NCBI GenBank assembly: GCA_026770585.1
Contig: MU646484.1
Location: 279,687-290,694, forward strand
Origin: Baffinella frigidus
Taxonomy: Eukaryota; Cryptophyceae; Cryptomonadales; Baffinellaceae
DNA length: 11,008 bases
Direction of reading: 5' to 3'
The notes under the pieces are model-generated. The model was not told where the DNA came from. It did not search any database and saw only the letters and a list, made by a program, of their open reading frames with translations. Positions 1 through 7,993 of the stretch are shown piece by piece. Position 1 is the stretch's first letter. Every line of letters starts with the position of its first letter. The translations under genes and the position numbers were made by a program.

Positions 1-375
1 CTCCACCAAGCGAATCTCGCGCCCCCGCCCCTCTTGGTCAGGTCTCGAGCCTCACATGCCAAAATCCTGCGATAAAGGGGGACTTATTTGGACGCTGCTC
101 GGTATAAAACTTACAATACAGGGCTTTACAATCTTATTAAAACACTGACTGTAATGTTTAAGACACTGAGTCTCAGCGGCGCTCCACCAAGCCAACCTCG
201 CGCCCCCCCCCCTAACGGCCAGGTGATGAGCCTCACTAGCGCGAAAAACGTACGTTGGAGGAGGACTTATTTGGAAGCGATTTGGTACAGAACGTTTTAT
301 ATTCGGTGTTTTTCAGTAGGATGTGAAGCCATCTACTGCCCCTCCCGGGCAGGTCTCGGGCCTCACGCGCACTGT
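1..375. repeat. Dispersed repeat R, copies 1 and 2
   Basis: 1-130 and 181-375 share CTCCACCAAGC(G/C)AA, CTCGCGCCCCC, GAGCCTCAC, GGACTTATTTGGA and GGTA(T/C)A motifs. A CTTTTTTCTTTTCC pyrimidine tract follows at 383-417. Minus-strand frames through copies 2 and 3 look alike only because the DNA is repeated. Confidence 0.75.
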
Positions 376-710
376 CCTGACCTTCTTTTTTCTTTTCCTT
401 TTCTTTTCTTTCTTTATTAATCTCGATGCAGGTCCTAAATGAGGCCCTTGAGCCTTGAGTTGAGTGAGTGATACAAACGTCTATGAGCCCTACGAAACGG
501 GCCCGCCTCAGAGACAAGAGCTATGCCATGACCACGCGACGATGGCCTGTGTATCAAACAGGTGTATTTTGTTGAGTCTTTCTATTATTCCTGCACTTAT
601 CAAGGTATTCTAATCCGGAATCCGGATAAGTTGACAGATCTGTGGGCGATTGAAGGCGAGTTGACTTTGAAAACAGAGGGATTCGGTGCACAGGTCATCG
701 TTGCGTGGAG
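376..710. other. Non-coding stretch between repeat R copies
   Basis: A pyrimidine-rich tract to about 417, then unique-looking sequence. GAGTCTTTCTATTATTC at 575-591 recurs at 1370-1386. No gene or RNA recognised. Confidence 0.5.
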
Positions 711-830
711 CGTTGAATGAGGACTATTTGGACGCGACTTGGTACAACATATTTGATATTCAGTGTTTTTCAATAGGTTGTGAAGCCATCTACTGCCCTT
801 CCTGGGTAGGTCTCGGGCCTCACGCGCACT
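711..830. repeat. Dispersed repeat R, copy 3
   Basis: Matches copy 2 through GAGGAC(T)TATTTGGA, GTGTTTTTCA(G/A)TAGG, TGAAGCCATCTACTGCCC and GGTCTCGGGCCTCACGCGCACT, and is then interrupted by MITE D. A fourth fragment (GAGGAGGACTAGTTTGGACG) lies at 10391-10410. Confidence 0.8.
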
Positions 831-970
831 TAATCCAGGGAACCATATTTTTCTTTCAATTCCTGGCAACGAAAATTACTACACAAATGCTTTGATGTTA
901 CTAGTGAGAACGACTTGAGTAGTAATTTTCGTTGACAGGAAATGAAAGAAAAGTAGGTTTCCCCGGATAA
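831..970. mobile_element. Hairpin MITE D, 140 bp, 4-bp target duplication CACT
   Basis: Near-complete inverted repeat. The ends are TAATCC... and ...GGATAA, with arms carrying TTTTTCTTTCAATTCCTG-like sequence and a core ACGAAAATTACTAC...GTAGTAATTTTCGT. CACT flanks both sides (827-830, 971-974). A related repeat copy at 355-381 has the unoccupied site CGCACTGTCCTGA. Confidence 0.88.
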
Positions 971-1728
971 CACTGTCGTGAGGCGGGTCGCTAGATGCAT
1001 AGACCACTGCGCTAGGCGTATCTCCAGCGTTTTGTTTTACCTGGTATGCTAGGGGGGTTCTTGCTATCTTGGGCATACACACCATGCCCAACATAGCATA
1101 AACGTGATCCCGATTCAGTAATCTTCCGAGATGAGTTTGCAGGACGCTTAGATGGAGCCTCTGTGGGGATGCATACCACACAGCGGACTACGAAGGGATT
1201 TTCGGCCCAAATCGGGCCACACCTTTCCGTTACCTTATCCGTAGGACACCCCCCCATGTCCCTACGGGTTGCCTGTCGTAGGGACCTAGGTCTTATCGCT
1301 TAAGGGTTATTCGAAATCCCTCCGAACTCCGCTGGGCGTCTAAAACAAAACTAGCCCTCCCGCGTAGTGAGTCTTTCTATTATTCGTGGTACAAATCGTG
1401 GTACACACAACAGAAAGACTCGACACAGGATTTTAAGTTGACGGTGTTGTGTCCGCTTCAAACCTGGGCGCGGTTGCAGGACAGTGGAGGTGGGGGGGCT
1501 CGCGCAAGCGCTCCGGTGGGCGCTCGCGCAAGGGGAAGATGCGGAGGGGCGCTCGGAGCGCCTGCGCTGGCAGGTTTTGAGCCTCCCACACGGTGGACTA
1601 CGAACCAATCATGAAAAGTCAACTTGCCCAGAGATAATTGACTTTAAGGATTTTCTGGAGCGACTGTGCTGGCAGGTCGACGCCCTCCGTACTGTCGAAT
1701 GTCGACAGTACTGTCGAATGTTGACAAC
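971..1728. other. Repeat-rich non-coding stretch with hairpins
   Basis: Outside C1 it contains three hairpins: 1062-1098 (TGCTATCTTGGGCA / TGCCCAACATAGCA), 1370-1428 (GAGTCTTTCT / AGAAAGACTC) and 1689-1711 (perfect 10-bp stem GTACTGTCGA, 3-base loop). GCTGGCAGGT occurs twice (1567, 1670). No gene recognised. Confidence 0.6.
1176..1336. mobile_element. TIR element C1, 161 bp
   Basis: CCACACAGCGGACTACGAAGGGATT... with a decayed right end (AATCCCTCCGAACTCCGCTGGG). Interior motifs CCTTATCCGTAGG, CCCTACGGGTTGCC and ATCGCTTAAGGGTTATTCG are shared with C2. Confidence 0.8.
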
Positions 1729-2171
1729 CCTAAACCCTGAACCCTGAACCCTGAACCCTGAACCCTAAACCCTAAACCCTACACCCTCAACCCTCAACCC
1801 TGAACCCTAAACCCTAAACCCTAAACCCTAAACCCTCGACCCGAAACCCTAAACCCTAAACCCTAAACCCCAACCCCCAAACCCCAAACTCTGAACCCTA
1901 AACCTTAATCCCTAATCCCTAAACCCCAAACCCCAAACTCTCGTCGGTAGGGCCGCGTGGCGAGCGAGGGGGAGCGGGGGCTCGCAGGTTTAGCCCTAAA
2001 CCCTAAACCCTAAACCCCAAACACTAAACCCTAAACGTTAAACCCTAAACCCTGAACCCTAAACCCTAAACCCTAAACCCTAAACCCCAAACCCCAAACC
2101 CTTCACCCTAAACCCTGTACCCTAAACCCTAAACCCTATACCCTAAACCCTAAAACCTAAACCCTAAACCT
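1729..2171. repeat. Interstitial telomere-like CCCTAAA array
   Basis: About 440 bases of CCCTAAA with variants (CCCTGAA near the start, CCCCAAA, CCCTCAA). It is interrupted at 1939-1993 by a GC-rich non-repeat stretch. The C-rich strand is the plus strand, the reverse of the 4889-5095 array. Confidence 0.95.
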
Positions 2172-2322
2172 ACAGCGGCTGCTGGCATCCTTCGTGCTTT
2201 GATTGCGGATGACATTTCGTAGACGTACCACCCTGTGTGGGTGGTACGTTTCGATGGGATTTTCGGTGGCTGAGCCACCACGAATCGGTTAGGATATCCG
2301 TAGGAACAACCCTAACCCGCTG
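2172..2322. repeat. Tandem unit 1 and hairpins beside C2
   Basis: 2177-2224 matches 2587-2634. Perfect hairpin ACGTACCACCC / GGGTGGTACGT at 2224-2250 and GGTGGC-TGAG-CCACC near 2266-2279. Confidence 0.65.
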
Positions 2323-2586
2323 CCACACAGCGGGCTACGAAGGGATTGTTGGCCAAAATCGGGCCACCTTCCCGTCACCTTCTCCGTAGGAACCACCCCA
2401 TGGCCCTACGGGTTGTCTACCGTAGGGTCGTATGTCGTATCGCTTAAGGGTTATTCAAAATCCCTTCGAAGTCCGCTGTGTGGACTGCGCAGTTCGAAGG
2501 GATTTCGTGAATAACCCATGAGCGATCAGACATACGACCCTACGGTAGGCAACCCGTAGGGACCTAGGGGGGTTCCTACGGATAAG
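2323..2586. mobile_element. TIR element C2 (2323-2483) with an inverted second right half
   Basis: A 161-bp copy with TIRs CCACACAGCGGGCTACGAAGG / CCTTCGAAGTCCGCTGTGTGG. It is followed at once by an inverted copy of its right half (2484-2586), giving a ~205-bp palindrome centred near 2483. Repeats of 48 bp (2177-2224 and 2587-2634) bracket the compound. Confidence 0.82.
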
Positions 2587-2822
2587 GCTGCCGGTGTTTC
2601 TCGCGCGTTGATCGCCCATCAGCTTTCGTAGACTAATAGGCCAGTTATAAAGAAGTGATGAAGAAGAAAAAAGAGGATGCGGTTTGATCGCGGACCAGCT
2701 TTCATAGACTGTTGGATCACTCAACGTGAAACTCGAGGGCAATGAAGAAGAAACATACGGGTGAGGGTTGGTCGTTAATGGGCTGTGACCGTCGTTAACC
2801 CCATCCGCGTCAGTGCCCACTC
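2587..2822. repeat. ~75-bp tandem units (TTGATCGC...CAGCTTTC(G/A)TAGACT...AATGAAGAAGAAA)
   Basis: Two diverged copies at 2608-2682 and 2683-2756, related to 2199-2224. Both contain GATCGC, CAGCTTTC, TAGACT and GATGAAGAAGAAA-like tails. Not recognised as coding. Confidence 0.65.
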
Positions 2823-2925
2823 TCTAATTCTCTCTCTCTCTCACACACACACTCTCTCTCTCTCTAACTCTCTCTCTCTCTCTCTCTCTCCCCAACTCTC
2901 TCTCGCTCTCTCTCTCTCTCCCTGA
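2823..2925. repeat. CT microsatellite with CA insert
   Basis: TCTCTCTC runs with ACACACAC at 2842-2851 and short CCAACT/GCTC interruptions. Confidence 0.95.
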
Positions 2926-3119
2926 TTTTTCACCCAGCGGGCACAGAAACGTTGGCCGCTACCGAGCGAGGACGGGACATATGTCAAAAAACTTTCACCT
3001 GAATCCTGCAGGAAATGGACTTTTCAAATGAAAGGGCCAGGAGCCAGGTCCAGAATCCGAAGCTGGTTTTTGGTTTCTGCCAACATCGCTCGACAGCGGC
3101 TGCCGCACTGTGTTCAATT

Positions 3120-3260
3120 TCATCTCGGACCATACCAGAATCTGTCCTGACGAAAAGGCGCAAGATAGCATCATTTGGTGCCTAAAATAGCATATACACC
3201 CTTACCTTCCGCGTGGGGAGCCTAAGATAGCGGGACAGATTCTGTCTTGGTCCGATATTA
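3120..3260. mobile_element. Hairpin MITE E, 141 bp, target duplication AATT
   Basis: Terminal inverted repeats TCATCTCGGACC / GGTCCGATATTA extend inward through CAGAATCTGTCC. AATT lies on both sides (3116-3119, 3261-3264). The interior has paired AAGATAGC and GCCTAAAATAGC motifs and no coding capacity. Confidence 0.82.
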
Positions 3261-3376
3261 AATTGAGCTCCAATAGCTCCGAAAGCACCAGCTTTGATCG
3301 TGGGTGATCTTGGGTCGTGGAGGAGCTTGAACCCCCGACCTTCAACAGAAACCGCCTTGGGTAGGGGTGCATACAA

Positions 3377-3414
3377 TTAACTTAAGCATGAGGGGTTAAC
3401 TTAAGCATGAGGGG
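3377..3414. repeat. 19-bp direct duplication (TTAACTTAAGCATGAGGGG x2)
   Basis: Exact tandem copies at 3377-3395 and 3396-3414. Confidence 0.95.
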
Positions 3415-3576
3415 GCAGCGCGTAAAGTCAAACAATCAACTTCAAGACTTCCCCGCTTCCGATCTCTCATGGCACCCGAGCTCTCTCGGGCGCCCTCTGT
3501 TTTCATGGCCAGACCCACCAACACCTCTCGACCTTACATGGCGGCTGAGTTGCTAAAAATGAAGGGCTGAGTTGCT

Positions 3577-3800
3577 AGAAAGTCGCTCCTTGAAATAAAG
3601 GCCCCCCAGGTCCCCAAAACCTGAGGTCTTTCTAACCACCTAGGGGTGCTAGGAACACGCAAGGCAGTCACGACCGACCGTCCGGCTTCGGCGTCCGTTC
3701 ACGAGCCTGCCGGCGGGGCTGTTCCACGAGTAGTAGGTTAGTTGTTAGCCCCCTCTTGAGGTTCCACGAGAAAGTCGCTCCTTGAAACAAAGGCCCCCCA
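3577..3800. repeat. Repeat K1 bracketed by 32-bp direct repeats
   Basis: AGAAAGTCGCTCCTTGAAA(T/C)AAAGG... at 3577-3608 and 3769-3800, differing by one base. The inside (3609-3768) is related, inverted, to K2 (shared GAACACGCAAGGCAGTCACG, CCTGCCGGCGGGGCTGTTCC). No gene recognised. Confidence 0.75.
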
Positions 3801-3850
3801 ATTTACAGTAAATTTCGGAGATGCGGGGGTTCGCACTCCTGTCCCCCTTT

Positions 3851-3973
3851 GTACAGGGGTACCTCGCTCATAAGAAAACGCACTCCCCTAGGACCCTACA
3901 GTAGCCCTATGCCTAAGGCCCTATGGCGGTCCTGGGGGGTGGGCGTTTTCTTATGAGCGAGGTACCCCTGTAC
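3851..3973. mobile_element. Hairpin element G1
   Basis: GTACAGGGGTACCTCGCTCA... pairs with ...TGAGCGAGGTACCCCTGTAC; inner motifs CCTAGGACC and CCTATGCCTAAGGCCCTATGG. I could not identify a target duplication. Confidence 0.8.
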
Positions 3974-4492
3974 ACACCGTGCAGAGTGCGCATGACCCCT
4001 CTCTAAGTCATGCTCAGACATTTCCTCTGTGGGGATAAAAAAGCTCTTTCACCAAAGCAATCGGTGTTTCCAAATAATGTTTCTGACGGGGCTTACTCGC
4101 GAGTAAGGACGCACACCGTCTCCAGAGGGGTCCTAGGTTCCCAGGACCAGGCCTACAGGGTTACCTCGCTCATAAGAAAACGCCCACCCCCTAGGACCAC
4201 CATAGGGCCCTAGGCATAGGGCTACTGTACCGTCTACGGGTAAAGTTGATTTTCACCAGGGAAACACGCCAAACGTTGAGGGAATTGGAGCCCTTCGTGG
4301 GCGCTACAATGTTTTTTTTTGTACCACGAAACACTTTTAGCGCGAAACGTTGCGTGTGAAATTCCCACTTGTGACATGGCGTGGATTATTGAAAGACCTC
4401 CAAGACACGCCTGACGTCACCGTTTTTAGGTACCATGAACGACGATTCATTCCAAGTTACACTCTTTCACACACAACCCTCTCCTGCTGCAT
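3974..4492. other. Non-coding stretch around G2
   Basis: Contains the perfect palindrome CTTACTCGCGAGTAAG (4092-4107), inverted GACCCCTCT/AGAGGGGTC (4000-4129) and an imperfect inverted pair around a T9 run (4268-4390). No gene recognised. Confidence 0.5.
4154..4229 (-). mobile_element. Half copy G2
   Basis: Matches the reverse complement of G1 from its end to the centre (ACCTCGCTCATAAGAAAACG ... CATAGGGCTACTGTA) and stops at the loop. Confidence 0.75.
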
Positions 4493-4599
4493 CTATCCCT
4501 TAAGTGGCCAGTAGGCTCATACGCCCTACCGTAGGGCCCTAGGACCTGCCTAGGACCTCTTGGCCCGCAAATTTGGGGGCCTGGCCACTTAAGGGATAG
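4493..4599. mobile_element. TIR element H, 107 bp
   Basis: Perfect 19-bp TIRs CTATCCCTTAAGTGGCCAG / CTGGCCACTTAAGGGATAG. Interior CCCTACCGTAGGGCCCTAGG resembles B, C and G interiors. No clear target duplication. Confidence 0.78.
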
Positions 4600-4661
4600 C
4601 TGGAAGAAGACGGGTATCCCTCGAGTGGACACTTTCACATTTTCGCTTTCGACTCTGCCTC

Positions 4662-4781
4662 TACAGGGGTACCTCGCTCATCAGAACCCCCCCCCCCCCC
4701 AGGACCACCATAGGGCGCTAGGCATAGTCCTACTGCAGGGTCCTAGGGGGGGGGGGTTTCTTATGAGCGAGGTACCCCTGT
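4662..4781. mobile_element. Hairpin element G3 in the mutarotase 3' flank
   Basis: TACAGGGGTACCTCGCTCAT... / ...TTATGAGCGAGGTACCCCTGTG, with a C14 run opposite a G12 run. It starts 15 bases past the mutarotase stop (minus strand), so it would fold into a strong RNA hairpin in the 3' UTR. Confidence 0.8.
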
Positions 4782-4796
4782 GCATGGATGCGATCA

Positions 4797-4878
4797 TCAC
4801 CGACAGACCACATCCGAGAACACATCCTCCGTCCTCTTCCTCTTCTGCTCTTCGACCCGGATGCTCTGCGCCGCCTCC
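4797..4878 (-). CDS. Mutarotase last exon e ([12 protein letters not shown]... stop)
   Basis: Begins after AACCAG|G; the first base completes the Trp codon, then [20 protein letters not shown] and SDVVCR, stop TGA at 4799-4797. '[12 protein letters not shown]' fits the last beta strand of the family (G-E-x-W-x-x-x-Q-x-L/I-x-V). The basic-acidic tail after VEE is an extension that I cannot compare with homologues. Fifteen bases beyond the stop lies hairpin element G3 (4662-4781), so that element probably falls in the 3' UTR. Confidence 0.78.
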
Positions 4879-7800
4879 CTGGTTCAGGCTTTGGGGTTTG
4901 GGGTTTGGGGTTTGGGGTTTGGGGTTTGGGGTTGGGGGTTTGGGGTGTAGGGTGTAGGGTGTAGGGTGTAGGGTTTGGGGTTTGCGGTTTGCGGTTTAGG
5001 GTTTGGGGTGTAGGGTTTAGGGTTTAGGGTTTGGGGTGTAGGGTTTACGGTTTGGGGTGTAGGGTTTAGGGTTTGGGGTTTAGGGTTTGGGGGTTACCAC
5101 GTCTCCCCCGCCTTGAGAGACACCGGCTCGCGGATCGCACCCACCTGCGATAAGTCATTTATGTAGACATTAGGCATCAGTCACTCATGTAGACATTAGA
5201 CATTAGGAATTTATGTAGACATTAGGCATTTATGTAGACATTAGGCATCTGGGCTATTTTGGGCAGACACGGAGAGCGGGACATCAAGAGGAGTCAATCC
5301 GACCACCTTGACCACCTAACCACTAAGCCACAATTTCTAACCACTAAGCCACAATTTCATCCCGTCAGGTATTTGATTTAAATGGTTCGGAGTCCCCCGA
5401 ATGCACGAAATTTACTACACGTTTGTCACGTCCAGCCCTTATTATCACTAGTAAGACCAAACGTGTAGTAAATTTCGTGCATTCGGGGAACCATTTAAAT
5501 CAAACACCTGACGGGATGAAATTGCTTGGTGTGATTGGCTGAACACGCGCCCACCTGCCAAGCATCACGCGTGAGCTCACGCGTGAAGCCCGAAACCCCA
5601 AATCCCAAACTCGGAACCCCAAATCCTAAAGCCTAAACCCTAAATAGGCGTTCTTCGACGGCGAGGGGCTCAGCCAGGACGACCTCCGTGGTTGGGAGGT
5701 CTCATGAGGTCCCCAAAACCTCTGCAGAGGTTTTGGTGGAACAGCCCCGCCGGCAGGCTTGTGAACGGCGCCGAAGCCAGACGGTCGGTCGTGACTGCCT
5801 TGCGTGTTCCTCGAGGTTTTGGGGACCTCAAGAGGGGGCTAACAACTAACCTACTACTCTGGGTGGTTAGAAAGACCTCAGGTTAGAAAGACCTCAACTA
5901 ACCTACTACTCTGGGTGGTTAGAAAGACCTCAGAAAGACCTCAAGAGTGAGTGGGTTGCTTCCCAGACGTTCATAGGCTATCGGCCTGAAAATGGGGTAG
6001 TTCGGCATACGGCATTGCCTAGGACCTCCTACCGTAGGCCGAGGGATCCTAGGACCAAAAAGTCTCGGCCTACGGTAGGAGGTCCTAGGCAATACCGTAG
6101 GCTTAACTACCCCATTTCCAGGCCGTTACCCTATTAACGTTGGCGCCATTGTCTGGAGAGACTGATATATGCTGACACGTCCACTTATCAGCATATGTAT
6201 CAGCACTCACCTGATATATACTAACCCTATGCGGGGCGTCTAGCTCTGCCTGCGTTTTATTCTGGCTCGTTCTAACGGCGTCATATTCTCCCTTTTGTAC
6301 TACTGGGTTTCTTCTCATGAATACTTTTGAGGATTTGAGGACGCACAAGAATAAAATGTAGGCAGAGCTAGGGCGTGTCTCGAAGTCAAAACGTCAAATA
6401 AGATCAACAAACCCGAGCGTCGGACACGGTTTCCCGTATTCGCTCTAGTAAGCCTGCCGTATGGATGAAAGGTTTTCGGGTTTCAGGTGTCGGGTTTCAG
6501 GTTTCGGGTTTCGGGTTTCAGGTGTCGGGGTTAGGAGGGGCGTGCCTCGGCGCAGACGAAATCGGCGTAGGCCTCGTCAGGAAGGTCCCCAAACTCCTTG
6601 GCCTTCTCGATCCACGGGTTCCAGACCACCTGCGCCCCAACACACTTAGCAGCCACCGGGGGCTTCGCAGATACAGTCCATTTAAACGATCTGTACTAGA
6701 ATCTTATCCATTGCCCTGGATTCCAACCGGAATTTCGCCTTGAATTCAAGGCGAAAAGGAACTCGGCCGCTGCTTAGTGGCATGCACGGATTACTCGAAA
6801 ATAAGCACCGGCCTAGGGTCCTACAGTAGGGCTGGGCCTAGGAAGCTAGGACCACCCTAGGGAAGACGGTCCCCGAACTCCTTGGCCTTTTCGATCCACA
6901 CCACCTGCGTCCCATAGCTAGGTGTTAGCCCCAGCTTACCGAAATTCGAGAGACCTATGAGGCTCATAACCTCCTGGCAGCCACTAGGGGAGGGGCTGTT
7001 TGGCCCAACCATGGTGGTACAGGGGTTACTCGCGAATAAGGAAACACCCCAACCATCGCGGTAGCGGGGTGAATGGCGAATACGGAAGGCCCCCGAAGTC
7101 CTTCGCCTTTTCGACCCATGTTTTCCACACAACCTGCAACGCGCAAGGGTTACTCGAAATTCGCGTGACTGGTTTCTCGAAATTCGCGTTACTGGTTACT
7201 CAAAATTCGCGCTACTGGTCACTCGGAATTCGCGTGACTGGTTACTACCACGCAAGAGTGTAGGGCTGACCTGGGAAAACAAGCCAGTTCACACGGAATT
7301 TGTAACAACTTTCCGAAATTTCGATTTTTCTGTGGGAAGAATGTCCACTTATGAACTTAAGAAATAGTAGAATGCTACTATTTCTCCTGTGGGTCACTCT
7401 GCCCTACACTCTTGCGTGGTAGGAATTCGCGTGACTGGTGACTCGGAATTCGCGTTACTGGCTGCTCGAAATGCTCACTCGAAAATCGCAAACTCCTTCG
7501 CCTTTTCGACCCACAGGTTCCAAACCACCTGCACCCCAACCATATTGGTAGTCTGTGTGTTAGCCCCAACCTCCGAGCCCCAACCTACGGAAGCCCCAAC
7601 CTTAGCCCGAAGCTACGCCCCGCAATGACCTGAGCATGCGTCCGATAGCGGTAGGCTAGGTGTTCGCCCCAGCTTACCGAGATTCGAGAGACCTGCATTG
7701 ATACCCTACGGTAGGCAATAGCGTAGGGACATAGGGGGGTCCCTACAGAGAAGGTATCGGGAAATGGCCGAGATTTGGCCGTATTTTCCCTTCGTAGCCC

Positions 7801-7900
7801 GCTGTGTGGATGGGGGCGGCTCACCATGCCAGGGAAGTTCCTTTCCTTGGTAAGGACGAGCGAATGGGCGTTGTCGAGAGAGATAGAGATAGATAGATAG

Positions 7901-7935
<35 letters not shown>

Positions 7936-7946
7936 GACAGACAGAC

Positions 7947-7993
<47 letters not shown>

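Noticed and set aside
88-420. 110-codon plus-strand open frame and similar minus-strand frames with REARDLP...SRWLH
   Set aside because: They lie in dispersed repeat R; the matching peptides in two copies reflect repeated DNA, and the frames run through pyrimidine tracts or MITE D.
3300-3370. tRNA-like GGTTCAAGCTCC (B-box-like) on the minus strand
   Set aside because: No A box, acceptor stem or anticodon arm can be paired around it; at most a tRNA-derived fragment.
4010-4213. 67-codon plus-strand open frame
   Set aside because: It runs through the G2 element and a palindrome; no domain and no codon pattern.
5154-5249. CRISPR-like array of short repeats
   Set aside because: Units are contiguous 19-bp satellite copies without unique spacers, in eukaryotic DNA.
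5692-5886. 64-codon plus-strand frame in repeat K2
   Set aside because: GC-rich and open, but built from inverted and tandem repeat pieces with no family recognised.
7655-7700. CTCTCGAATCTCG|GTAAGC as an exon end and donor upstream of the 7528 exon copy
   Set aside because: First read as an exon-intron junction, but the family motif before VVWNPW is supplied by exon b2 (NFPGM). The stretch is copied intron flank and also relates to the 22-bp array.
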